Positions 1-5,974 of a stretch of 9,119 nt of DNA are shown in pieces. The DNA is from Acidobacteriota bacterium (lineage in GTDB: Bacteria; Acidobacteriota; Terriglobia; Terriglobales; Acidobacteriaceae), in the NCBI GenBank assembly GCA_021778815.1, contig JAJYBW010000117.1:1-9119 (forward strand), written 5' to 3'. The translations under genes and the position numbers were made by a program. The notes below the pieces were generated by a model, which worked only from the letters and a program-made list of their open reading frames with translations, was not told the origin of the DNA and did no database searches. The first letter of the stretch is position 1. Each line of letters begins with the position of its first letter.

Positions 1-35
1 TTCGATCCTAGCTTACAGTCGCTGCTGACAGACGC

Positions 36-3000
36 CTAGGAACAGCCGCTTGTGCTGCCGCATTCCACGCATTTGTAACAGCTACCGTTACGAACCATGA
101 TGGCGCCGCAAGTGTGACACGTGGGGGCGTCTCCCATATCGACAAATCCGCGCATGGCATCTGCAGCATGAACCAGACCGCGATCTTCCATATGCAGACT
201 GGTTTGGGTTTGCCCGTGGCTGGCATGCATCTCCGGCAGAATTCCGCCCTGCGGTGCCGTGGTTGCGCCCATTCCGCGGGCAGGCTGATGCTGCTCTGGA
301 ACGAAGGCCTTTTCCATTTCCGCAGCCGCCGCCTGTGCAGCCAGACCAGCGAATAGCGGCAACTGAGTTCCAGACAGGAAGCGCAACTGCAGCCAGCGGA
401 AAATGTAATCCATAATGGACTTGGCAAATCCGATCTCCTCATTGCCCGTCCAGCCTGAAGGCTCAAAGCGCAAGTGCGAAAACTTCTCGCAGAGTACCTT
501 GAGCGGCACGCCATGTTGCAGCGATAGGGAAATCGCGGTGGCGAAAGCGTCCATCAATCCGCTTACAGTCGAGCCTTCCTTCGCCATCTTGATGAAGATT
601 TCTCCGGGCTGACCATTCGGATACAGGCCGACAGTGATGTAGCCTTCGTGTCCAGCGATGGAGAACTTGTGCGTCAACGACGGCCGTTCTTCCGGTAGCC
701 GATGGCGAACCGTGCGCGGCGGCGCGTTCGGGTCCTGCTGCGTCAACACAACACCGGAAATATTCTGCATGGTGGCGCGCGCCAGCGTTTCCAGGCTGGA
801 TGCAGGCAGTTGTACTCTCTCCGTCGAATGGGCGGCGAGTTGTGCTACCAACGGCTCAATAGCAGCATTGTCCATCGGCAGAGTAACGATGGTTTGCAGC
901 AATTTTTCCGCCACCGCATCCAGTGCAGAATTTCCTCCACTGGCTACCGAATCGGTCACATTCAGCGGCTGCGTGCCCTTGGAGCCATCGCGATAGACCG
1001 CGACTGCCTTAAGTCCTTTGCGCCAGGACTCTATGTAGGCTTCCGCAATATCCTCCACACTGGCATTATTGGGCAGGTTCACCGTTTTCGAAATGGCGCC
1101 GGAAATAAACGGCTGAGTCGCGGCCATCATGCGGACGTGGCCCATGTAATGAATGCTGCGCGTGCCTTTCGATGCCTTGAAGCTGCAGTCGAAGACCGGC
1201 AGATGCTCCGGCTTCAATCCCGGCGCGCCTTCAATGGTTCCGGTCGCATCAATATAGCTGACAATGGCATCGACATCATCGTTGCTATATCCCAGCTTGA
1301 ACAGCGCTGCGGGAACGGTGTTGTTCACAATTTTGATCATGCCGCCGCCAACCAGCTTTTTGTATTTGACCAGCGCCAGATCCGGCTCTACTCCGGTCGT
1401 GTCGCAGTCCATCATGAAGCCGATGGTTCCAGTCGGAGCCAGCACGGTGACCTGCGAATTGCGATAGCCGAATTTTTCACCATGGGCCAGCGCCTTATCC
1501 CAACAATCGCGGCTGGCGTCGATCAGCTCATCCAACTGCGGCACACTGAAAGGATCCGAACCATTGTGCGACCGGCCGATCTTGTTCACTTCCGCGCGAT
1601 GCATCCGGATGACGTCCAGAAACGGCTCGCGGTTCACATAGAAACCCGGGCAAGCCCCTCCCTGGCGTTCAATCGACTGTGTCAATGGGGTGGCCGCCGC
1701 AAGGGAAGCGCATTGCTCTGCGACCTTCGAAGACTGCAGATATGCCTGTCCGCACATGATCGCTGTGAGGCAGGCGGCGAAGTCGCGTCCCGCATCGGAA
1801 TCGTACGGCAGACCGAAGGCCATCAACAGCGCGCCCAGATTGGCGTATCCCAGGCCCAGCGGGCGATAGTCGTGGGAGTTGCGTCCGATCGCTTCTGTGG
1901 GATAGCCGGAGCTGTCCACCAGGATATCCATGGCCGTAATCAGAATATCGACCGCGTGGCGATAAGCTGTAATGTCAAATGTGCCTGCAGGAGTTACAAA
2001 TTTCATCAAATTGAAACTGGCAAGATTACATGCCGAATCATCCAGGAACATGTACTCCGAGCATGGGTTAGAAGCGTTGATCCGGTCTGTGTTTTTCGAC
2101 GTGTGCCACTTATTAATCGTGGTGTCATATTGCATTCCAGGATCGCCGCAATGCCACGTATTCTCGGCGATCTTATGCATCAGGTCGCGAGCCTTATATT
2201 TGTTGAATGGAGCGCCGTCCTTGACCGAGCGGGTCGAGAACTCGTCATCATTAATCACAGCGCGCATAAATTCATCGTTGACGCGCACGGAATTGTTGGC
2301 GTTCTGAAAGAAGATGGACGTGAAGGCTTCGGAGTCCGGGCCCGATCCATCGTAACCGGCACGCATCAGCGTCCAGGCCTTGGCTTCCTCTTTCGACTTG
2401 CACTCGATGAAGTCGACGATATCCGGATGATCAATATTCAGGATGACCATCTTGGCTGCCCTGCGAGTCTTGCCGCCCGACTTGATCACACCGGCAAAGG
2501 CATCAAATCCGCGCATAAAGCTCAAGGGACCGCTGGCCACGCCCCCACCGGACAGGTTCTCCGTGGATCCGCGAATGGTGGACAAATTGGTTCCTGTTCC
2601 CGAACCCCACTTGAACAACATGCCTTCGGTCTTGGCTAATGTCAGGATCGAGTCCAGCGAGTCCTTCACGGAATTGATGAAGCAGGCCGAACACTGCGGA
2701 TTGCGATAGCCCGTGGCGGAAAACTCAACCGCGCAGGTGTGTGGATTCCAGTGCCAGTTCTGCGCCTGAGAATCCGGCTCCAGCCGATCACAGCCCACGT
2801 TGAACCAAACGGGCGAGTTGAAGGCCACCTTCTGATGCAACAACATGTGCGCCAACTCATCATGGAAAATGACGGCGTCTTCGGGAGTGCGGAAATAGCC
2901 GCCAGCAATACCCCAGTCACGAATTGTCTCGGCGACGCGAGAAATCAGCTGACGAACGCCAGTTTCGCGCTGCGGAGTGCCGGTCTGGCCGTGCAGATAC

Positions 3001-3278
3001 TTGCTGGCAACGATGTTGGTCGCGGTCATCGACCAGTCTGCGGGAACCTCCACGTCCTTCTGCTCGAAAATGCTGTTTCCTTTGGAGTCCACGATGGAGG
3101 CCGTGCGGAATTCCCACTGAATTTCGTCGTAAGGCGAAACATCCGGACGACTGAAAAAACGCTTACATTGCAGGCCAGTCCCGGTTCCAGCTGAACTGGA
3201 TCCACTTCTGGGAATCGGGGCGGTTTCAACAGCCTTGGTGGCTGCAATGGGCGTCTGCGTCTTGGTTGTTTCGGCCAT
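36..3278 (-). CDS. nrdJ: Vitamin B12-dependent (class II) ribonucleoside-diphosphate reductase
   Basis: This cytoplasmic enzyme reduces ribonucleotides to deoxyribonucleotides, using adenosylcobalamin to make the cysteine thiyl radical, so it needs neither oxygen nor a NrdB subunit. The 1080-residue product has a barrel with NPQCSACF (194-200) and NPCSE (404-408). C406 is the predicted thiyl cysteine, with N404 and E408 as partners; C199 and C418 (in DSACNL) are the predicted redox pair. LAPTGTIGFMMDCDTTGVEP lies at 613-632. A variable Ala-rich linker (about 770-860) leads to a TSCPD-type domain (about 861-965). The tail is a zinc-ribbon-like cysteine cluster (C1054, C1057, C1067, C1070, C1073). 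I chose the ATG at 3278 because AGGAG lies 10 bases upstream (3289-3293). The frame stays open to an ATG at 3422, which would add 48 residues but lacks a good ribosome binding site. Catalytic residues were assigned by analogy to E. coli NrdA C439/N437/E441. The family assignment is secure. Confidence 0.96.
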   Translation of the reverse strand: MAETTKTQTPIAATKAVETAPIPRSGSSSAGTGTGLQCKRFFSRPDVSPYDEIQWEFRTASIVDSKGNSIFEQKDVEVPADWSMTATNIVASKYLHGQTGTPQRETGVRQLISRVAETIRDWGIAGGYFRTPEDAVIFHDELAHMLLHQKVAFNSPVWFNVGCDRLEPDSQAQNWHWNPHTCAVEFSATGYRNPQCSACFINSVKDSLDSILTLAKTEGMLFKWGSGTGTNLSTIRGSTENLSGGGVASGPLSFMRGFDAFAGVIKSGGKTRRAAKMVILNIDHPDIVDFIECKSKEEAKAWTLMRAGYDGSGPDSEAFTSIFFQNANNSVRVNDEFMRAVINDDEFSTRSVKDGAPFNKYKARDLMHKIAENTWHCGDPGMQYDTTINKWHTSKNTDRINASNPCSEYMFLDDSACNLASFNLMKFVTPAGTFDITAYRHAVDILITAMDILVDSSGYPTEAIGRNSHDYRPLGLGYANLGALLMAFGLPYDSDAGRDFAACLTAIMCGQAYLQSSKVAEQCASLAAATPLTQSIERQGGACPGFYVNREPFLDVIRMHRAEVNKIGRSHNGSDPFSVPQLDELIDASRDCWDKALAHGEKFGYRNSQVTVLAPTGTIGFMMDCDTTGVEPDLALVKYKKLVGGGMIKIVNNTVPAALFKLGYSNDDVDAIVSYIDATGTIEGAPGLKPEHLPVFDCSFKASKGTRSIHYMGHVRMMAATQPFISGAISKTVNLPNNASVEDIAEAYIESWRKGLKAVAVYRDGSKGTQPLNVTDSVASGGNSALDAVAEKLLQTIVTLPMDNAAIEPLVAQLAAHSTERVQLPASSLETLARATMQNISGVVLTQQDPNAPPRTVRHRLPEERPSLTHKFSIAGHEGYITVGLYPNGQPGEIFIKMAKEGSTVSGLMDAFATAISLSLQHGVPLKVLCEKFSHLRFEPSGWTGNEEIGFAKSIMDYIFRWLQLRFLSGTQLPLFAGLAAQAAAAEMEKAFVPEQHQPARGMGATTAPQGGILPEMHASHGQTQTSLHMEDRGLVHAADAMRGFVDMGDAPTCHTCGAIMVRNGSCYKCVECGSTSGCS

Positions 3279-3309
3279 GTTGGCATCTCCTGGTTCTAAA
3301 TTCTGTGCT

Positions 3310-3342
3310 GGTTTCGGCCTCTCCGGAATAGGATGCCGAACC
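3310..3342 (-). other. Hairpin in the nrdJ leader
   Basis: On the minus strand GGTTCGGC (3335-3342) pairs with GCCGAAACC (3310-3318) across a 16-nt loop, with one bulged A. It ends about 30 nt before the nrdJ start and leaves the ribosome binding site free. No T-run follows, so it is not a terminator. A structural or regulatory role is possible but unproven. Confidence 0.25.
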
Positions 3343-3440
3343 CGCATTTTTCTGTCCCAAGCCTTCTTCTGGCTCCGCTGTTCAAGTGTTACGGGATCAA
3401 TCCTGACTCTTACGGCGTGCATTCCGGAAAGACAAATTTC

Positions 3441-3469
3441 TGCATACTGGACCGATGCGCAATCCTCAA
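3441..3469 (-). promoter_or_regulatory. Candidate proximal nrdJ promoter (P2)
   Basis: Reading the minus strand, TTGAGG (3464-3469) and TATGCA (3441-3446) are separated by exactly 17 bp. The predicted start of transcription, near 3434, would give a leader of about 155 nt before the nrdJ ATG at 3278. Both boxes are partial matches to the sigma-70 consensus, so this is a weak call resting on spacing and position. Confidence 0.3.
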
Positions 3470-3533
3470 TCGATCCTTTTTTGGGCTTGGTGGCAATATC
3501 GAGGTCGTCATTCCGCCAAAAGCCCGTAGAGGG

Positions 3534-3562
3534 AAAGTACCGCTGTCAGTAGCGTCTGTCAA
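3534..3562 (-). promoter_or_regulatory. Candidate distal nrdJ promoter (P1)
   Basis: On the minus strand a perfect TTGACA (3557-3562) is followed after 17 bp by TACTTT (3534-3539). The -10 box keeps only the first, second and last consensus bases, but the perfect -35 and ideal spacing support it. Transcription would begin near 3527 and leave a leader of about 250 nt before nrdJ. The -35 box lies between the arms of an inverted repeat at 3548-3577, which could be an operator. Confidence 0.4.
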
Positions 3563-3577
3563 GCCAATACCGCTACT
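3548..3577. repeat. Inverted repeat flanking the nrdJ P1 -35 box
   Basis: AGTAGCG (3548-3554) and CGCTACT (3571-3577) are perfect 7-bp inverted arms separated by 16 bp. Arm centres are 23 bp apart, about two helical turns, as for a dimeric repressor. The TTGACA of the distal nrdJ promoter lies between them. The geometry suggests an operator, but the motif does not match the NrdR box and I cannot name a regulator. Confidence 0.35.
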
Positions 3578-3804
3578 AATTGTGTTACCTTTGTATTCCG
3601 TTGCAAAATAACTACTTGAAGGGTCCTGACTTTCGGGCTCGCGAGCATTGAACGCCGTCGAGGCTCGAGTCGTCGAGGAGGGGGATTCACCAGACGGTTC
3701 AGTGTAGGATTCCCAGTCGACCGGGGCAAGGCGCAGGATTGGTGCAGATTTGGGAGTTGGCTGTGGAAGCGTGGATAAACGGGGACGGAATTGCGACGTA
3801 GCAA

Positions 3805-3853
3805 GGCTGTCGTTCAGCCGGAAGACTTCGGCTTCCGGGTCAACTGCGGAAGC
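3805..3853. repeat. Cluster of overlapping hairpins
   Basis: Three inverted repeats are packed together on the plus strand. GGCTG/CAGCC lies at 3805-3819, CCGGAAG/CTTCCGG at 3818-3838, and GCTTCCG/CGGAAGC at 3831-3853. The last two share a segment, so they exclude each other. The third is followed by GTTTCGTTATTTT, a loose T-rich tail on the plus strand. The rest of 3563-3879 holds no gene I can support. A dispersed repeat unit, a weak plus-strand terminator and attenuator-like folding all fit what is visible. Confidence 0.4.
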
Positions 3854-3879
3854 GTTTCGTTATTTTCTGAATATTCGGA

Positions 3880-4020
3880 TCAGCGCATCCAAGCGCCTTC
3901 ATTACTAGGCTTGACGGAGCCCCTTTTGTAGAAACCTACCCAACATTCCTGGGCTGCAGGATGGTGTTTCTGCAGCCACGCGCGGAACTTGGCAGGTGAT
4001 GGGCAGTAGGTCGGATCCAT
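3880..4020 (-). pseudogene. Remnant of a YdeI/OmpD-associated family gene (N-terminal part)
   Basis: A 46-codon frame from an ATG at 4020 reads MDPTYCPSPAKFRAW, then LQKHHPAAQECWVGFYKRGS, and stops at 3880. The pattern F-R-A-W-L-x-x-H-H-x-x-A-x-E-x-W-V-G-F-Y-K-(K/R)-G-S is the N-terminal signature I know from the YdeI/OmpD-associated family, whose members run to about 190 residues. The similarity fades at KPSN, just before the region that normally continues to a conserved EALCFGWID. In a neighbouring frame, after 3899, KALGCAD may be a degraded trace of it, but that is weak. No ribosome binding site is visible before the ATG. I call it a truncated, decayed gene. The family match is from memory and fairly strong; the family's function is poorly defined. 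Confidence 0.7.
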
Positions 4021-4054
4021 CGGCGAGTAGCTTTGTCGTCCTAAGATGACGGCC

Positions 4055-4073
4055 CCCTATCTGGTTGATAGGG
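4055..4073 (-). other. Hairpin downstream of the helix-turn-helix gene
   Basis: CCCTATC and GATAGGG form a perfect 7-bp stem around a 5-nt loop, 24 nt past the stop codon of the upstream minus-strand gene. No run of T follows on the minus strand, so it is at best a weak or Rho-assisted terminator or an mRNA-end stabiliser. Confidence 0.3.
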
Positions 4074-4096
4074 ATAGATTTGGGCTGAGACAATAA

Positions 4097-4459
4097 TCAG
4101 TTGGCGCGGCTCACCGGCTTTTTCTGCCTGGGTTTCACATTTTTTGCCGGCGCGACTTCCAATCTGTGAGAGCTCTGCAACTCCATCCAGTGGTCCAGCA
4201 AAGACCGCTTGAAGCGCCAGCGGTTGCCCAGCTTGAACGCGGGAATCAGGCTTTCCGAAGCGTACTTGTACAGGCTGTCAAAACTGATCCCAAGATAGTC
4301 CGCGGCCTGGCGTATATCCATCACCTCGCGAGCCTCCCGCGCAGGCGCGGAGGCCGGAGAAAGGCTCAATGCGGCCCTGCGCTGGTTGGCTCGGTGACCG
4401 TTGCCCGACACTGCCGAAGAGCCGGAAGGTGAGATTTTCTTGCGAACAGAACCTGCCAT
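4097..4459 (-). CDS. Excisionase-family helix-turn-helix DNA-binding protein
   Basis: This 120-residue basic protein has one recognisable domain at about 47-95. VMDIRQAADYLGIS is followed by a recognition-helix segment (SFDSLYKYAS), then IPAFKLGNRWRFKRSLLDHWM, the turn and wing of the MerR-like excisionase fold (HTH_17). The first 45 residues and the last 25 are Lys/Arg/Ser/Ala-rich, look disordered and may add non-specific DNA binding. I chose the ATG at 4459 because GGAG lies 5 bases upstream and a good promoter (4512-4540) would start transcripts near 4505, below the longer in-frame ATG at 4576. No integrase, transposase or attachment site is nearby, so the name describes the fold, not a role in excision. 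It may be a stand-alone regulator or a leftover of a lost element; the YdeI remnant follows it on the same strand. Its targets are unknown. Confidence 0.8.
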   Translation of the reverse strand: MAGSVRKKISPSGSSAVSGNGHRANQRRAALSLSPASAPAREAREVMDIRQAADYLGISFDSLYKYASESLIPAFKLGNRWRFKRSLLDHWMELQSSHRLEVAPAKNVKPRQKKPVSRAN

Positions 4460-4511
4460 ATGCTCTCCAAAATCCATGATTCGCCGGCCGCAATGCCAGC
4501 TTGGGACTTTG

Positions 4512-4540
4512 GTTATAGACCGTTTTCCTACGGAATTCAA
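4512..4540 (-). promoter_or_regulatory. Promoter of the helix-turn-helix gene
   Basis: On the minus strand TTGAAT (4535-4540) and TATAAC (4512-4517) are separated by exactly 17 bp. The -10 box matches five of six consensus bases. Transcription would begin about 45 nt before the ATG at 4459. It is among the better sigma-70-like promoters in the window. Confidence 0.55.
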
Positions 4541-4736
4541 CCCATTTCTTCGGGTGTCTGCCCGGTGAGATAGCAATAAAATCTTCGCTTTTGGCGATCA
4601 GCGGTCAGGATGCACAACTGGATGGGGCGAGTTTCCAATCTCCCGCTGCTTATTGGGCGTTGCGGCGTTGATTCCCCGCGCCGCCAAGACGCGCCGGGAA
4701 ATCATGGGTGGGTGGCGTCCCGAAGGGAGCCTTCGC

Positions 4737-4772
4737 AAAAAAAGACGACCACCCTTTGCAGGTTGGCCGTCT
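4737..4772 (-). terminator. Intrinsic terminator of pfkA
   Basis: On the minus strand AGACGGCCAACC (4761-4772) pairs with GGTGGTCGTCT (4743-4753) around a 7-nt loop, allowing one G-U pair and one bulged A. Seven Ts follow (4737-4743). It begins about 28 nt after the pfkA stop, where a Rho-independent terminator is expected. The remainder of 4577-4799 shows no gene. Confidence 0.88.
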
Positions 4773-4799
4773 CTCTACCCCATAAATGCTGAATGTGAA

Positions 4800-5843
4800 C
4801 TACTTCTTGATGACCGCCTGCAGGTCTGTCGCCAATGCCAGCAGGTCATCGCTGACCGTACGATTTTTTGCGATGGCGTCTGCCAGCGGAATATCCGTGA
4901 TCTGGGTCCCGCGCAGCACAACAAGGCGACCAAACTTGCCCTTGTGCACCAGATCGATCGCAGCCGAACCGTAGCGGGTGGCGAGCATGCGATCGAATGC
5001 CGTCGGAGTTCCGCCGCGCTGCGTGTGGCCCAGGTTAACGGCCCGGGTCTCGAAGCCGGTACGCTTCTCGATCTCGTCAGCGACATACTGGCCGATGCCG
5101 AGCAGACGCGCATGACCGAATTCATCTACCACTGTGCCGTGCGTGGCCAGTGCGCCTGTAGCCGGCATTTTGGCGCCTTCCGCAACTACAACAATACTGA
5201 AGAACTTTCCGCGCGTGCGACGCTCTTTGATCACCGCGATCACCGCGTCCAGGTCGATCGGCTTTTCCGGCACCAAAATGGCGTCCGCACCACCGGCGAT
5301 ACCGCTATAAAGCGCGATCCAGCCGGCATCGCGGCCCATCACTTCGCAAACAATGACGCGGCTGTGCGCTTCTGCTGTGGAGTGCAACCGATCGACCGCC
5401 TCTGTAGCAATGCTGACCGCAGTATCGAAACCGAAGCAGACATCTGTGCCGCTCAGATCGTTATCAATCGTCTTAGGCACACCAACGCACGGCACACCTT
5501 TCTCAATCAAAGCATTGGCTACTCCCTGAGTATCGTCGCCACCAATGGTGATCAGCGCATCCAACTTGTTGCGCTGAATCGTCGCGATGCATTGCTCAAT
5601 GCCACCCGGCTTCTTCCGGACGTTCGTACGGGAAGTACGCAGGATGGTTCCTCCCAGTTGCAGAATGCCGGACACGCTCTCGATGGTCAGCGGCATGGTC
5701 TTGTCTTCCAGAACCCCCCGCCAGCCTTCCAGGAAGCCAATAAACTCATCGCCGTAATGAAAAATGCCTTTGCGCACGGCTGCGCGAATCACAGCGTTCA
5801 GGCCGGGACAATCCCCGCCACCCGTCAGAATTCCAACCCGCAT
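4800..5843 (-). CDS. pfkA: 6-phosphofructokinase, PPi-type signature
   Basis: This cytoplasmic enzyme phosphorylates fructose 6-phosphate to fructose 1,6-bisphosphate in glycolysis. The 347 residues show GGGDCPGLN (8-16), GGTILRTSR (64-72), GGDDT (101-105), PKTIDND (123-129, with D127 the predicted catalytic base), MGRDAG (169-174) and a late HTQRGGTP substrate motif. Residue numbers happen to run close to E. coli PfkA. ATP-dependent enzymes carry Gly at 104 and usually Gly at 124, whereas this protein has Asp104 and Lys124, the pair established for pyrophosphate-dependent enzymes. I therefore predict a reversible PPi-dependent enzyme. The ATG at 5843 is chosen because AAGGAG lies 9 bases upstream and the conserved N-terminus MRVGILTGGGD begins there. 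It lies 117 bp behind the acyl-CoA synthetase gene on the same strand and ends in an intrinsic terminator. The PFK family is certain; the phosphoryl donor is inferred. Confidence 0.95.
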   Translation of the reverse strand: MRVGILTGGGDCPGLNAVIRAAVRKGIFHYGDEFIGFLEGWRGVLEDKTMPLTIESVSGILQLGGTILRTSRTNVRKKPGGIEQCIATIQRNKLDALITIGGDDTQGVANALIEKGVPCVGVPKTIDNDLSGTDVCFGFDTAVSIATEAVDRLHSTAEAHSRVIVCEVMGRDAGWIALYSGIAGGADAILVPEKPIDLDAVIAVIKERRTRGKFFSIVVVAEGAKMPATGALATHGTVVDEFGHARLLGIGQYVADEIEKRTGFETRAVNLGHTQRGGTPTAFDRMLATRYGSAAIDLVHKGKFGRLVVLRGTQITDIPLADAIAKNRTVSDDLLALATDLQAVIKK

Positions 5844-5896
5844 GATGCTTTTCTCCTTGAACACGATTTCAATGGGTAATCGGTTGATATCCTTTG

Positions 5897-5902
5897 ATTG
5901 TA
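5897..5902 (-). promoter_or_regulatory. Candidate -10 box of pfkA
   Basis: TACAAT on the minus strand matches five of six -10 bases and would start transcription about 47 nt before the pfkA ATG. No convincing -35 hexamer lies 16-18 bp upstream. It is offered as a possible independent promoter in the 117-bp gap; read-through from the upstream gene is the alternative. Confidence 0.28.
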
Positions 5903-5958
5903 CGTCGGGGATGGCGGTGAGGAATGTGAGGCAGGACACCTGAAACAGTAGACCTTGA

Positions 5959-5974
5959 CATTACCGGGGTAATG
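5959..5974. repeat. Palindrome across the fadD stop codon
   Basis: CATTACC and GGTAATG are perfect inverted 7-bp arms separated by two bases, and the palindrome contains the stop codon of the acyl-CoA synthetase gene. As RNA it could fold with a 6-bp stem and 4-nt loop, but no T-run follows. A protein-binding site or chance are both possible. Confidence 0.3.

Noticed and set aside
702..2639. 645-codon plus-strand open frame opposite nrdJ.
   Set aside because: It lies antisense to a confidently identified gene, has no family resemblance and reflects the codon bias of the real gene. The 1227-bp frame at 4653-5879 opposite pfkA and the frame at 6612-7424 opposite the acyl-CoA ligase gene were rejected for the same reason.
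3235..3552. 105-codon plus-strand frame across the nrdJ start and leader.
   Set aside because: It overlaps the nrdJ N-terminus and ribosome binding site, has no recognisable domain and no ribosome binding site of its own.
3570..3585. ACACAATTAGTAGCGG on the minus strand as an NrdR box.
   Set aside because: Only about 11 of 16 consensus positions match, it breaks the palindromic half, and the expected second box about three helical turns away is not seen.
3621..3632. AAGTCAGGACCC on the minus strand, resembling the start of a B12 box of a cobalamin riboswitch upstream of the B12-dependent reductase gene.
   Set aside because: The other conserved blocks (the GGTG-containing 5' segments and the CCGCNACTG element) are absent around it, so no riboswitch can be supported.
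3770..3778. TTATCCACG on the minus strand, one base from a DnaA box.
   Set aside because: It is isolated, with no cluster of boxes and no AT-rich region or dnaA/dnaN genes nearby.
3559..3804. 81-codon minus-strand open frame upstream of nrdJ.
   Set aside because: It is Pro/Arg-rich, low in complexity and without a ribosome binding site, and it overlaps the nrdJ promoter region and structured DNA.
4055..4073. Considered as an intrinsic terminator of the helix-turn-helix gene.
   Set aside because: The stem is good but no T-run follows on the minus strand; kept only as a hairpin.
3905..4093. 62-codon minus-strand frame after the helix-turn-helix gene.
   Set aside because: The frame with recognisable protein similarity here is a different one (the YdeI-family remnant at 3880-4020), so this is a shadow.
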